Shown piece after piece: positions 36,897 to 47,078 of a stretch of DNA of 64,000 nt. The stretch's first letter is position 1, and every line of letters starts with the position of its first letter. The stretch is from Cellulosilyticum sp. I15G10I2 (GTDB taxonomy: Bacteria; Bacillota; Clostridia; Lachnospirales; Cellulosilyticaceae): positions 1,178,001 through 1,242,000 of the forward strand of contig NZ_FMMP01000006.1 of the NCBI RefSeq assembly GCF_900095725.1. The letters run 5' to 3'. The position numbers and the translations under genes were made by a program. The notes under the pieces are model-generated. The model saw nothing but the letters and a program-made list of their open reading frames with translations. It ran no database searches and was not told the DNA's origin.

Positions 36897-38951
36897 CTAC
36901 ACCTCATTAAAGTCAATTTCATCCTGATAAGACGGTATCGTCTTCCCATCAAAATAAGTGTCTAGCGTACCTTTTCCTTTTCCTTTTATAGGAATATTCA
37001 ATGGGAATTGATCTTTATTAACTTGTTGATCAAAAACTATTTTAGAGCCATCTTCAGTTGTAAGTTTAATCATCACATGATAAACGTCTTTTGTTTCAAT
37101 ATCAAAAGGTATATTGGCTAACGTAAATATTTTAGTAACAACGTTGTTATCTGATGGCTTTGGTGTATCTGGTATTGTTTCCTCCGGCTCAGGCTGAACT
37201 TCTTCTTTCTTGCCTTTGCTGATCACCACATCAATTGCAGTCCCTTCTTCAACTTGTCTGTTAGGACTAACTGTTTGACTGATAATTAGACCTTGGGAAA
37301 CTGTATCACTATAATCTTCTTTACGTGCTCCTAGCCTTAACTTTTCATTGCGCAGACTTATCTCTGCATCCTGTACCGTCATATTTGCTAGATTAGGCAC
37401 ATTGGCTAATACCACCTGAGGACCTTTACTTACAATGAGCGTTACTCTTGTTTCTGGTGAGATACGTCCCCCAGATACTGGTGTTTGATCCATAATCTTA
37501 CCTACTTCAACAATGTTATCATAGGCACCTTCGATATCATAGGATAGACCATACTCATTTAAGAGTTTTTCAGCACTCAGCCGATCTAATCCAATTAAAT
37601 CAGGTATGGTTCTGTCTGGTTCTTCAGCTGTAACCTCTCCAGCTAGTGTAACCTCTATCACTGTATTAGGCTTCACACGGTTATTCTCACCAGGATTTTG
37701 TTTAAAAACAGTTCCTTCAGGTACTGTATCAGTTGCTTCTTCACCTATAACACTTAACTTTAATTTATAGGATTTAAGAAGATTTTCAGCTTGCTCTAAC
37801 GTTTTACCTGTAAGATTAGGTACAAGTACTTCCTTTGATTTATTCATCCCAGGAAGCCATACAACAAGCGCTACAGTAATAATAGATATTAATACTAAAG
37901 TAGCTAATACTCCGCCTACACTCACAAGTACTTTATAAAGTGTAGAAATTTCTTCTTCCTCTTCTTCTTTTACCTCTAGATTTGGACCTTCCGTATAAAT
38001 ACTTGAACTTTTAAGGCTGGTATTTTTATTCAATTTATTACCATTATTTCTGATATATTCAGTTTCAACATCTGTTAACAAGATCGTATGATCCGATACT
38101 TCATTACTTTCTACAATGTATCCAGGATTACCCAGGATACCTTTCATGTCTTTTAGCATCTCATCTGCATTTTGATATCTTGCTGCTTGGCTTTTATGCG
38201 TTGCTTTTAAAATAAGCTTTTCCAAGTTAGGCATGACATCAGGGTTAAATGTAGTAGGCAGTGGTAAATCTTCATTAATATGCTTAAGTGCTATTGAAAT
38301 ATGCGAATCTGCTTCAAAAGGTAATTTTCTTGTGGCAAGTTCAAATAGCACAATACCAGATGAATACAAATCACTTGTTTCATTAACATATTTGCCTTTA
38401 GCCTGCTCTGGAGAAAAATAATGCACTGAACCGATGGCATTACCCGTTGCCACAACAGTAGAAGAATCAACGGCTTTAGCAATACCAAAATCAGTAACTT
38501 TTAAAACATTATCATGAGTTACTAATATATTTTGAGGTTTAATATCTCTATGAATAATCTTTTTTCTATGGGCATGTCTTAGTGCTGATACAATTTGTAC
38601 ACCAAACTCTAACACCATTTTAGAGTCAAATGGTCCCTCTTCGGCAATCAGATCTTTTAAAGTCTTACCTTCCACATATTCCATTACAATATAATGCAGG
38701 TCTTGATCACTCCCTACATCATAAATACCTACAATATTAGGATGCGAAAGACTCGCTGCTGCTAAGGCTTCTTTTCTAAATTTAGCTACAAATTCCTCAT
38801 CTGTAACAAACTCTTCGCGAAGCACTTTAATGGCTACAAATCTTTGCAATCTATTGCACTTTGCTTTATAAACGATAGACATACCACCTGCGCCTATCTT
38901 TTCAATAACTTCATAGCGATCCCCTAGTATCGTTCCTGGTGTTATCATCAT
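36897..38951 (-). CDS. prkC: Serine/threonine protein kinase with PASTA domains
   Basis: A 684-residue membrane kinase that senses muropeptides and wall precursors in Bacillus. Kinase domain about 10-270: GAGGMSIVYKAK loop, catalytic Lys in VAIKVL, HRDIKPQNIL and DFGIAK. A juxtamembrane acidic linker and one membrane helix (about 345-370, LVSVGGVLATLVLISIITVA) follow, then three extracellular PASTA repeats (about 375-580) and a C-terminal beta-like domain. Its start overlaps the prpC stop by four bases, giving the usual phosphatase-kinase pair. Confidence 0.96.
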   Translation of the reverse strand: MMITPGTILGDRYEVIEKIGAGGMSIVYKAKCNRLQRFVAIKVLREEFVTDEEFVAKFRKEALAAASLSHPNIVGIYDVGSDQDLHYIVMEYVEGKTLKDLIAEEGPFDSKMVLEFGVQIVSALRHAHRKKIIHRDIKPQNILVTHDNVLKVTDFGIAKAVDSSTVVATGNAIGSVHYFSPEQAKGKYVNETSDLYSSGIVLFELATRKLPFEADSHISIALKHINEDLPLPTTFNPDVMPNLEKLILKATHKSQAARYQNADEMLKDMKGILGNPGYIVESNEVSDHTILLTDVETEYIRNNGNKLNKNTSLKSSSIYTEGPNLEVKEEEEEEISTLYKVLVSVGGVLATLVLISIITVALVVWLPGMNKSKEVLVPNLTGKTLEQAENLLKSYKLKLSVIGEEATDTVPEGTVFKQNPGENNRVKPNTVIEVTLAGEVTAEEPDRTIPDLIGLDRLSAEKLLNEYGLSYDIEGAYDNIVEVGKIMDQTPVSGGRISPETRVTLIVSKGPQVVLANVPNLANMTVQDAEISLRNEKLRLGARKEDYSDTVSQGLIISQTVSPNRQVEEGTAIDVVISKGKKEEVQPEPEETIPDTPKPSDNNVVTKIFTLANIPFDIETKDVYHVMIKLTTEDGSKIVFDQQVNKDQFPLNIPIKGKGKGTLDTYFDGKTIPSYQDEIDFNEV

Positions 38952-39706
38952 TTGTTCACCTCGTATTTCTTTGCAATTACAACTGCTATATTATCTAATC
39001 CGCCTTGTTCATTTGCTTCTTGTATTAATGTATCTACTATCTTTTCTAAATCTTCTTCATGATCATATACAATCTTGTGTATAACAGAATCCGTAATCAT
39101 AGATGTGAGGCCGTCTGAACATAATATGATATACTCTACTTTACCCATATCATACATCAAAGTATCTATCTTTACTTTTTCATATGTACCAACCGCCCGC
39201 GTAATAATGTGCCTTTGTGGATGCTCTTTAAGTTCAATTTCTGAAATATAACCCTGTGTAAGCATTTCCTGAACCAACGAGTGATCAGTAGTTGCTTGAA
39301 AAATACTATTACGATTGATAAGATACAAACGCGTATCACCCACATGGGCTAAATATAAAATATCCTCAATGACAGTTGCCACAGTAAAGGTGGTACCCAT
39401 GCCTTTATAGCTCTCATCATGCATTGCCTGTTCGTAAATCATATGGTTAGCATGCAAAATGCCCATTTTAATAAGTCTTATAATATCTTCTCTTGTTTTA
39501 ATATCCAGTGTATCATGTGTCTCAACATAGCTGCAAAAAGATTCAATAGCTAGTTTGCTCGCTGTTCCACCAGCTTTATGCCCACCCATGCCATCTGCCA
39601 CAATGTATAGATTAGGTAGAATGCCTACAGGCTTATCTGAAACAAATAAAGCATCTTCATTTTTTTTTCTTTTCTTGCCAATATCTACTTTGCCAATAGC
39701 TATCAC
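38948..39706 (-). CDS. prpC: PP2C-family protein phosphatase
   Basis: A 252-residue PP2C phosphatase, the partner that removes phosphates placed by PrkC. Metal-binding motifs include KNEDALF and VADGMGGHKAGGTAS near residues 15-55, and the C-terminal DNIAVV. The start is GTG at 39706 with GAGGTG upstream; a longer frame to 39811 would overlap rlmN and exceed the usual length. The gap from rlmN is one base. Confidence 0.95.
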   Translation of the reverse strand: MIAIGKVDIGKKRKKNEDALFVSDKPVGILPNLYIVADGMGGHKAGGTASKLAIESFCSYVETHDTLDIKTREDIIRLIKMGILHANHMIYEQAMHDESYKGMGTTFTVATVIEDILYLAHVGDTRLYLINRNSIFQATTDHSLVQEMLTQGYISEIELKEHPQRHIITRAVGTYEKVKIDTLMYDMGKVEYIILCSDGLTSMITDSVIHKIVYDHEEDLEKIVDTLIQEANEQGGLDNIAVVIAKKYEVNK

Positions 39707-39707
39707 G

Positions 39708-40745
39708 CTATTCACCTCGCTCTTTAATATACCTGTTACGTAGTTGTCCACAGGCCGCATCAATATCTGACCCAAGCTTTCTGCGCAAGGTAGTTTGTAT
39801 ACCATATGCACTTAATAATTTCATAAATTTCTCTATACTTGAAACATGGCTGCTTTTATACGTCCTCTCTTCTACCTGATTAACAGGTATGAGATTAACA
39901 TGGCATAAAAGACCGCTTAAAAGCTTGCCTAATTCTCTGGCATCTTCTTCTGTATCATTCTCTCCCTCTATAAGTGCATACTCAAAAGTAATTCTTCTGC
40001 TTGTTTTTTCTGTATAATATCTGCAAGCCTTTAGTATATCAGCTATTAAATATTTGTGTGCTATAGGCATGATCCTTTTTCTTTTTTCATCTGTAGGTGC
40101 ATGGAGTGATACAGCTAAAGTAACTTGCATCATCATATCCGCAAGTTCATAAATAGCCGGTACAAGTCCGCAAGTAGACAATGTAATGTGTCTTTGCCCA
40201 ATATTCTGTCCAAGCTTACTATTAATCAGCTGAATAAATTGCATCGTAATATCAAGCTTTTCTAACGGCTCACCACTTCCCATTATAACAATGTTAGAAA
40301 TACGCTCTTTGATGTCTTCCTGTACTTTATAAATCTGTGCCAGCATTTCTCCCGCTGAAAGATTTCTAACAAGTCCGCCTATAGTCGACGCGCAAAACTT
40401 ACATCCCATTCTGCATCCTACTTGAGATGAGATACATATAGAATTCCCATGTTTATATCGCATCAAAACACCTTCTATTATATGTGAATCTTGGAGTTCA
40501 AACAAGTATTTTATGGTTCCGTCTAATTGAGAAGTATATTTTTTTGCTATTTTCATCTGAATGATAGGATAATCCTGCTTTAACTTTTCTCTAAGACCAT
40601 GGGGAATGTTGGTCATTTCATCGTAATCCCATATCATCTTTTTATGAAGCCACTCAAAAAGCTGCTTAGCTCTAAAGGCACTTTCTCCATAAGTTTTCAT
40701 AAGCTCTTGCAGCGTCGTTAAATCTTTGCTTGTAATATCGTTCAT
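39708..40745 (-). CDS. rlmN: 23S rRNA (adenine2503-C2)-methyltransferase RlmN
   Basis: A 345-residue radical SAM enzyme. The iron-sulphur motif CRMGCKFC lies in the centre of the N-terminal third, and the two catalytic cysteines are expected near CGL and CGQLRN. GSGEPLEK is the SAM loop. It also modifies adenosine 37 of some tRNAs in other bacteria. Four bases downstream of rsmB. Confidence 0.96.
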   Translation of the reverse strand: MNDITSKDLTTLQELMKTYGESAFRAKQLFEWLHKKMIWDYDEMTNIPHGLREKLKQDYPIIQMKIAKKYTSQLDGTIKYLFELQDSHIIEGVLMRYKHGNSICISSQVGCRMGCKFCASTIGGLVRNLSAGEMLAQIYKVQEDIKERISNIVIMGSGEPLEKLDITMQFIQLINSKLGQNIGQRHITLSTCGLVPAIYELADMMMQVTLAVSLHAPTDEKRKRIMPIAHKYLIADILKACRYYTEKTSRRITFEYALIEGENDTEEDARELGKLLSGLLCHVNLIPVNQVEERTYKSSHVSSIEKFMKLLSAYGIQTTLRRKLGSDIDAACGQLRNRYIKERGE

Positions 40746-40748
40746 AGA

Positions 40749-42095
40749 TTATATCCTCTTTTTCTTAAAGGCTGCTATAAAAAACCCATCTGTGTCTGCT
40801 ACAAAAGGTAAAATTTGAACCATGCCTTGATTCTTGATATAAGCATGCAGTTCTTTAGGTATAGTATCTGCTATATCGTATAATTCTAAACCTAATTCAT
40901 CTGCAATATAGGAGGCCATCTCTTCATTTTCCGGCTTTGAAAGGGTACAAGTACTATAAACTAAAACCCCTCCTTCTTTAACATACTTTACAGCATGATT
41001 AACCAATGCCTTTTGCAGCTGAACAATTCCCTTTAAATCCTGAAGACTCTTGCTATAGCGTATATCAGGCTTTCGCTTCATAATACCAAGACCCGAACAG
41101 GGCGCATCTAAAAGCACACGGTCAAATGCCCCTATCCATTCTTTACGAAATAGTGTCCCATCTTGAAGTACGGGTTTAATAATATCTACGCCCATTCTTT
41201 TTGCATTTTTTTCAATAAGCTCAAGCTTATGAGCGTGGACGTCTGCACTTATGATTTCGCCTTTGTTTTGCATAAGTTCTGCCATATGAATAGATTTACC
41301 GCCCGGTGCACTGCACATATCTAAAATATGCTCACCTGGTTTTGGTCTGACTACTTTAGCAACTAACATCGCACTTTCATCTTGCACCGTCCACATCCCT
41401 TCTTTAAACGAAGAAAGATTTTGCAAATTATCTACCTGTTTAATATACAAAGCTTCATCTAATAAATTGCCTGGTTCAAATAAAATGTTTTCTTGATTTA
41501 AAATTTCCATAACTTCTTTTTTTGATGTACATAATGTGTTAATACGAATACATACTCGGGCTCTCTCATTAAGTGCACTGCAGATCTTTTCAACTAAGTC
41601 TTCCGGATATACCGCTAACCATTCTTTTATAATCCAATCGGGTATCGCATAAATAATGCTTAGATAACCTGTTAAATCTTTATTTTTATCAGGATAAGCT
41701 ATTTTTTCTTTATTTCTATCTATCTCACGCAGCACCCCGTTAATAAATCCTGACAAGTTACCAAATTTTCTTTTTTTAACAATATTAACAGCCTCATTAA
41801 TAACAGCAGAAACGGGTACTTTATCTAAATAAAACATTTGATAAACACTCATTCTCATTACGTTTCTTATAAGAGGCTTCATCTTACGGATAGGTGTCTT
41901 TGAAAAAGAATTAATAATATAGTCTAATTTCAATCTATATTTTAAGGTACCGTATACAACTTCAGTAATAAAAGGCTTGCTTTTTGGTTCTGTATGATTT
42001 AACGCTTGTTTTAGCAGAAGTTGTGCATAAGTTTTATCTTTTTCTATCTCCATAAGTAGATCCACAACTTGTTCTCTTGCGTTTTTAGTATTCAT
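40749..42095 (-). CDS. rsmB: 16S rRNA (cytosine967-C5)-methyltransferase RsmB
   Basis: A 448-residue NusB-fold/methyltransferase fusion typical of RsmB (Sun). The N-terminal RNA-binding helical domain (about 1-150; NAREQVVDLLMEIEKDKTYA) precedes the Rossmann domain with DMCSAPGGKSIHMAELM, and the catalytic cysteine lies in LDAPCSGLGIM. Starts the second half of the operon after a terminator; its 110-base upstream region shows no certain promoter. Confidence 0.95.
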   Translation of the reverse strand: MNTKNAREQVVDLLMEIEKDKTYAQLLLKQALNHTEPKSKPFITEVVYGTLKYRLKLDYIINSFSKTPIRKMKPLIRNVMRMSVYQMFYLDKVPVSAVINEAVNIVKKRKFGNLSGFINGVLREIDRNKEKIAYPDKNKDLTGYLSIIYAIPDWIIKEWLAVYPEDLVEKICSALNERARVCIRINTLCTSKKEVMEILNQENILFEPGNLLDEALYIKQVDNLQNLSSFKEGMWTVQDESAMLVAKVVRPKPGEHILDMCSAPGGKSIHMAELMQNKGEIISADVHAHKLELIEKNAKRMGVDIIKPVLQDGTLFRKEWIGAFDRVLLDAPCSGLGIMKRKPDIRYSKSLQDLKGIVQLQKALVNHAVKYVKEGGVLVYSTCTLSKPENEEMASYIADELGLELYDIADTIPKELHAYIKNQGMVQILPFVADTDGFFIAAFKKKRI

Positions 42096-42187
42096 AATAA
42101 TTCCTTTCTCTCTTGCCTCTTTATCATCCTAGCTAGAAGTCTAAAGAGAGCTGTCCGGCTATGTTATTTATTATATAAACAATAAGT

Positions 42188-42213
42188 AAAAGACGCTAAA
42201 TTAAGCGCCTTTT
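42188..42213 (-). terminator. Terminator after the YugP-type peptidase gene
   Basis: A stem AAAAGGCGCT/AGCGTCTTTT with the loop TAATTT, followed by ACTTATTG. It divides the long gene cluster into two transcription units, at least in part. Confidence 0.7.
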
Positions 42214-42916
42214 AGTTATTTCTTCTGTTACTCATCAAAATAAGTCTTAATAAAGATAAAATAGATACCATTGCAGCTGCAACATAAGTAAGCGCCGCTG
42301 CATTAAGTACTTTTTTGGCGCCGTCTAGTTCCTGTGGTCCTAAAATTCCGCTCGCCTCCAAGCTAACTAACGCTCTTTTTGAAGCATCAAACTCAACAGG
42401 AAGTGTAATAATTGTAAATAAAGTGGTTATTGCAAATAAAAGAATACCTATCTGAAGAAACGGCCCTGCAGTAATAAGCCCTAAAATGACAAGCGGCATA
42501 GACAATCTGCTTGCAAAATTAGTTGCAGGATATAATGCATGTCTAAATCTTAAAAAAGCATAATCATCTGCATCTTGAATGGCATGACCTACCTCGTGGG
42601 CCGCAACACCTAATGCTGCAATGGAATTTGCTCCATATACCGTTTGTGAGAGGGCTAGTTCTTTTTTAATAGGATCATAAAAATCGGTCATTGATCCTCT
42701 TATAGGCTTAATAGGAATGTTAATGTTATTCATCATTAAAATACGTTTTGCCGCCTCTTCTCCATTATACCCCGATAAACTTCTTATCTTGGAATACTTA
42801 TTAAAAGTATTTTGCACCTTCATGCTTGCATATAATGGGATAATCATAATGATAATTGCCATTAATAAAAATATTCCACTGCCGCCATAACCATAGCCCA
42901 AGTATCCAAAACCCAT
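42212..42916 (-). CDS. Membrane zinc metallopeptidase, YugP family
   Basis: A 234-residue integral membrane protease of the Zn_peptidase_2 family. An N-terminal helix (IFLLMAIIIMIIPLYASM) precedes HEVGH near residue 108, and two or three further membrane segments follow. The start at 42916 is chosen because GGAGTG is correctly spaced; the upstream GTG overlaps that site. Substrates are unknown. It follows fmt by 19 bases. Confidence 0.9.
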   Translation of the reverse strand: MGFGYLGYGYGGSGIFLLMAIIIMIIPLYASMKVQNTFNKYSKIRSLSGYNGEEAAKRILMMNNINIPIKPIRGSMTDFYDPIKKELALSQTVYGANSIAALGVAAHEVGHAIQDADDYAFLRFRHALYPATNFASRLSMPLVILGLITAGPFLQIGILLFAITTLFTIITLPVEFDASKRALVSLEASGILGPQELDGAKKVLNAAALTYVAAAMVSILSLLRLILMSNRRNN

Positions 42917-42934
42917 AATATTCACTCCTTATCA

Positions 42935-43870
42935 TTATATTCCAAGCATAATACCTTCATCAATTGTATTACCTTTAATATACTCTGATACTGGCATACG
43001 CTTTTTATTTGGCATTTGTATTTCTTGTATCAGTAAGCTTCCCTCTCCTGTTTGCACGCATATTCCCTTTTTATCTGCACTAATAATAGTCCCAGCTTTA
43101 AATTCAGTTGTAGTGTCTATAGGCTGTACCTGCCAGATTTTCATGGTCTCCCCTTTATAATAGGTATAACCAGTTGGCCAAGGATTTAAACCTCGCACCA
43201 ACGCATCTATAACATAACTTGGTTTATTCCAGTCTATTTCTCCTAAAACTTTACTGATCATAGGAGCATAAGTACTTTTAGTATCATCCTGTTTTTGCCT
43301 TGTGAGGCCGCCTCCTGTTATTATAGGCAATGCTTCTTTTAAGGTTTGGGCACCTACTATTTTCATTTTATCATGTAAGCTGGCATAGGTATCTTCTTGA
43401 GTAATAGGTATTTCTTTTTTTAGAAGCATATCACCCGTATCCATGCCTTGATCCATGTACATAATCGTTACCCCTGTAACTGTATCTCTGTTAATAATAG
43501 ACCATTGAATAGGCGCAGCCCCTCTATACTTAGGTAAGAGTGACCCATGTATATTAATGCATCCATACTTAGGAATATCCAGAACATTTTGTGGAAGTAT
43601 TTGACCAAATGCTACTACTATTATAAGATCCGGATTTAAAGATTGTATGTCGTTATAAAATACTTCATCGCCCTTTATTCTTACCGGCTGCAAAACTGGG
43701 ATATTATGTTTTAAAGCTATTTCTTTAACAGGAGGCATTGTTTCTTTGCCACCTCTGCCTTTTGGTTTATCTGGCTGTGTCACGACTGCGCAAATATGGT
43801 GTTTTTCATCAATTAACATCTCAAGCGTCGGAACAGCAAAGTCTGGTGTTCCCATAAATACAATATTCAT
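42935..43870 (-). CDS. fmt: Methionyl-tRNA formyltransferase
   Basis: A 311-residue enzyme formylating initiator methionyl-tRNA. FMGTPDFAVPTLEML at the N-terminus, HGSLLPKYRGAAPIQW with the catalytic region near residue 110, and the C-terminal domain starting near GTIISADKKG. It sits with def, whose product removes the formyl group. Confidence 0.97.
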   Translation of the reverse strand: MNIVFMGTPDFAVPTLEMLIDEKHHICAVVTQPDKPKGRGGKETMPPVKEIALKHNIPVLQPVRIKGDEVFYNDIQSLNPDLIIVVAFGQILPQNVLDIPKYGCINIHGSLLPKYRGAAPIQWSIINRDTVTGVTIMYMDQGMDTGDMLLKKEIPITQEDTYASLHDKMKIVGAQTLKEALPIITGGGLTRQKQDDTKSTYAPMISKVLGEIDWNKPSYVIDALVRGLNPWPTGYTYYKGETMKIWQVQPIDTTTEFKAGTIISADKKGICVQTGEGSLLIQEIQMPNKKRMPVSEYIKGNTIDEGIMLGI

Positions 43871-43885
43871 AGAACCCTCCTATTT

Positions 43886-44350
43886 TTATTGATCTGTAAC
43901 ATCAATTAGATCGCCTTCTACAAGATCTACAAATAACTTGCCCTCTAAATGATCATACTCATGAAGCATGGCTCTCGCCATTAGTTCTTCTCCCTCTAAT
44001 TCAAAAAACTCCCCGTTTCTATCTTGCGCTCTTATTTTAACATGGTTAGCCCGCCTCACTTGCCCATACTTTTTGGGGACACTAAGGCATCCTTCCTCTC
44101 CAAACTGTTCACCTTCAGCTTCTACTATCTCTGGATTAATAAACTCAATGAGCCCTTCACCTATATCAATAATAAAAATGCGTCTTAATATTCCTATTTG
44201 TGGTGCAGCAAGGCCTATTCCGTCTGCCATATACATTGTTTCTTTCATGTCCTCCAAAAGTACCCATAAGTTTGCGTCAAACTTTTTAACTGATTTCGAT
44301 ACTTTTCTTAGAACCTCTTCTTTTTCTGTCCTTATTGTTCTTATTCCCAT
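43886..44350 (-). CDS. def: Peptide deformylase
   Basis: A 154-residue metalloenzyme removing the formyl group from nascent proteins. Motif 1 GIGLAAPQIG, motif 2 EEGCLSVP (metal Cys), and motif 3 HEYDHLEG (metal histidines) are all present. It lies 15 bases after priA and 16 before fmt. Confidence 0.97.
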   Translation of the reverse strand: MGIRTIRTEKEEVLRKVSKSVKKFDANLWVLLEDMKETMYMADGIGLAAPQIGILRRIFIIDIGEGLIEFINPEIVEAEGEQFGEEGCLSVPKKYGQVRRANHVKIRAQDRNGEFFELEGEELMARAMLHEYDHLEGKLFVDLVEGDLIDVTDQ

Positions 44351-44364
44351 AAGCTCCTCCTTAT

Positions 44365-46623
44365 TTACATCATACTAAGCGGATTAATATCCCATTGTAT
44401 TTTTATGCTTTCGCGGGTTTGAATAGTATTAAATTTTTGAAGACAATACTTCCCAAATATAAGCAGCCTGTCTCTTTCCTCCGATAGAATAATGATTCTC
44501 CATCTATATTCATCAGCCACTTTACTGATAACTGCCGGACTCGGCCCAACTATGCGAAACACCCCCCGGCCTCTTTGGCTGTAGTGGCGATAATACTGCG
44601 TGAGGGCATGGGCTGCATCTATAACTTCGTGTTCACTCTTTCCTGAAATCAGTACTGTAAAAACATTTGCAAAAGGAGGATAGCCCATCAGTTCTCTATT
44701 TTTTAGCTCTTCTTTATAAAAAAGTTCACCATTATTATATTTGATTCTTTCGAGTACAATATGTTCTGGATTATAAGTTTGTATAATCACTTGGCCTTTT
44801 GTGTCACTCCTTCCAGCTCTTCCCATAGCTTGAGTAATGAGCTGAAAGGTTCTTTCATTACTTCTAAAATCCTGCATATAAAGTGATAAGTCAGCTGAAA
44901 TAATACCAACTAATGCAACTTCTTTAAAATCATGCCCTTTTGCTATCATTTGCGTACCTATTAAAAGATTGATTTTTCTCAGGCTAAAGGCCTCTAAAAT
45001 TTTATGATGTCCCGTCTTACCTGTAGTTGTGTCTAAATCCATCCGGCCTATACCATAACTTTCAAAATGCTCAGTCAAATACTCCTCAACTTTTTCAGTA
45101 CCACTTCCAAAAAAGCGTATATATTTTGAATTACAAGCCGGACACTTTTCAGGGACTGGCTGCTTTTTACCACAATAGTGACACTCAAGCGTACGACTGC
45201 TTAAATGATAGGTCATAGATACATCACAGTGCTTACACTTTATAACATGTCCACAACTTCTGCAATTTATAAAAGAAGAGTGTCCTCTGCGATTAATAAG
45301 GAGCATAACTTGCTTGCCCTCTCTAAGTGTAGTACTTATTGCCTCAAATAATTGCTGACTGATTACCCCATTATTACCTCGTTTTAACTCTAAGCGCATA
45401 TCTACAGTAATTACTTCCGGCAACACTGCATTGCCAATTCTATGATTAAGTTCTACTTTTTGGTAGATGCTACTTAGGCAATTGTAATAAGTTTCTATAC
45501 TAGGTGTTGCTGATGCTAAAAGCACAACACCATTTTCTCTTTTCATCCGCATTTGGGCAATATCAATAGCATGGTACTTTGGCATATTTTCAGATTTATA
45601 AGTTGATTCATGTTCTTCATCAACTACAATAAGCTTTAAGTTTTCAAAAGGCATAAAAACTGCACTTCTGGGTCCAATAATAACTGATATCTCTCCCCTT
45701 TTAGCCTTTATATAAAGCTTCTGCCTTTCTTTAGGGGTCATACGGCTGTGAGTAAGCGCAACTTGATTGCCAAATCTTTCCTGAAATCTTTCTAAAGTTT
45801 GTTTGGTAAGCGCAATTTCTGGTACAAGTACAATGGCTGAACCACCCATCTCTATGACCTCTTTGATAGCATAAAGAAAAACCTCCGTCTTTCCGCTGCC
45901 AGTTACCCCTTGCAATAAAATCGTATCGTATTGTTTCTTAGTAAGCATGCTTAGAATGCTTTGCTTAGCCTTAAACTGTTCTTCATTAAGACTCTTAAAT
46001 GCTGTATAATTAATCGCATCTTTTATCAGTGTTTTTTCTTCTTTAAGTTTTACCACCAGCTCATTTTGAATAAGCGTCTTGAGAGAAGATTTACTCGTTT
46101 CCGGGAGATTCTCCAGTTCTTTTTGCAATACCTTATGATGCACCAGTAAATACTCTAATAAATATCTTTGACGTGCAAAAGTTTTTTTGTGAGCATTTTG
46201 ACTGATATAGTTATGAACTTTGCCAGTATCTTCAGTAAGTGCAATATAATCTTCATAATCAGCACCTTGCTCAAAAGGTTTTTGCGAAAGACCTGGGGGG
46301 AGTATCACGTCAATAGCCGCAGCGAAGCTTGTACCATAATAATTAACAATAAATTCAGCCATATCAAGCTGCATAAGAGATAAAACAGGTTCAGTTTCAA
46401 TCATTTCAGCTATGGCTTTTAGTCTGTAGTCTACAGCTTCCATTTCTTCTTGGAGCCCAATAACATACCCAGTCTGCAGTGCATTATACCTGCCAAAAGG
46501 AACTTTAACTCTATGACCTAACTGCACTTTACCTATAAGATGTGTCTCTATCTTATAAGTAAAGATTTTATCTATCTCTGTTGTCGTTGCAAAGTTAATA
46601 ATGACCTGTGCATACTTATGCAT
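44365..46623 (-). CDS. priA: Primosomal protein N' (replication restart helicase PriA)
   Basis: A 752-residue replication-restart helicase. The N-terminal DNA-binding domain (about 1-200) precedes the helicase core with GVTGSGKTEV and DEEH. A zinc-binding insertion contains four CxxC pairs around residues 440-485 (CRSCGHVIKCKHC, CHYCGKK, CPACN). All are in the expected order, so it looks complete. Confidence 0.96.
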   Translation of the reverse strand: MHKYAQVIINFATTTEIDKIFTYKIETHLIGKVQLGHRVKVPFGRYNALQTGYVIGLQEEMEAVDYRLKAIAEMIETEPVLSLMQLDMAEFIVNYYGTSFAAAIDVILPPGLSQKPFEQGADYEDYIALTEDTGKVHNYISQNAHKKTFARQRYLLEYLLVHHKVLQKELENLPETSKSSLKTLIQNELVVKLKEEKTLIKDAINYTAFKSLNEEQFKAKQSILSMLTKKQYDTILLQGVTGSGKTEVFLYAIKEVIEMGGSAIVLVPEIALTKQTLERFQERFGNQVALTHSRMTPKERQKLYIKAKRGEISVIIGPRSAVFMPFENLKLIVVDEEHESTYKSENMPKYHAIDIAQMRMKRENGVVLLASATPSIETYYNCLSSIYQKVELNHRIGNAVLPEVITVDMRLELKRGNNGVISQQLFEAISTTLREGKQVMLLINRRGHSSFINCRSCGHVIKCKHCDVSMTYHLSSRTLECHYCGKKQPVPEKCPACNSKYIRFFGSGTEKVEEYLTEHFESYGIGRMDLDTTTGKTGHHKILEAFSLRKINLLIGTQMIAKGHDFKEVALVGIISADLSLYMQDFRSNERTFQLITQAMGRAGRSDTKGQVIIQTYNPEHIVLERIKYNNGELFYKEELKNRELMGYPPFANVFTVLISGKSEHEVIDAAHALTQYYRHYSQRGRGVFRIVGPSPAVISKVADEYRWRIIILSEERDRLLIFGKYCLQKFNTIQTRESIKIQWDINPLSMM

Positions 46624-46691
46624 AACATTCCCCTGTTCTTTCTATTAAAACGCCTCGCTTAGCAACTCATTTAAGCTTTTATATTTTAATT

Positions 46692-46741
46692 AGATTAAGA
46701 ATAAGATATAAGGCATATGCCTTATATCTTATTCTTAATCT
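46692..46741. repeat. 50-bp perfect palindrome between rpoZ and priA
   Basis: Two 25-base arms are exact inverse complements with no spacer, centred at 46716/46717 (AGGCAT/ATGCCT). It would form a very stable hairpin but is not followed by a clear T-tract on minus, so it is only a possible terminator or processing site. Confidence 0.85.
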
Positions 46742-46757
46742 GTAAAAAACAATATTA

Positions 46758-47078
46758 TTATTCTTGTTCCTGCTCTTCTGAATAATACTCACTCATTAAA
46801 ATTTTACCGTTATAAATTTCGTCTACCGCAATTGACGTAGGCTTTTTGGTTTTCAGCCTTTCATTAAGTTCACTCGCTTGTCTGAGTCTTGCAGGGCTTA
46901 TCACTTTTTCTCCTGTTTTATCTGCTTCCTTATTAAGCGCTGCTTGTTCATTAACAATGTCAATGATCTGCCTTGCTCTTCTAGCTGTAGCAATAACAAT
47001 AGAATACCTGCTTGTAAGCTTTGAAGCACCTTCATCATTTAATTTTTTCATAAGTTGTGTATAAGATGGTTGTAACAT
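46758..47078 (-). CDS. rpoZ: DNA-directed RNA polymerase omega subunit
   Basis: A 106-residue omega subunit that helps assemble RNA polymerase. SKLTSRYSIVIATARRARQI is the conserved core, and KKPTSIAVDEIYNGKI the C-terminal family block. It starts immediately after the gmk stop, so its ribosome binding site lies within gmk. Confidence 0.95.
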   Translation of the reverse strand: MLQPSYTQLMKKLNDEGASKLTSRYSIVIATARRARQIIDIVNEQAALNKEADKTGEKVISPARLRQASELNERLKTKKPTSIAVDEIYNGKILMSEYYSEEQEQE

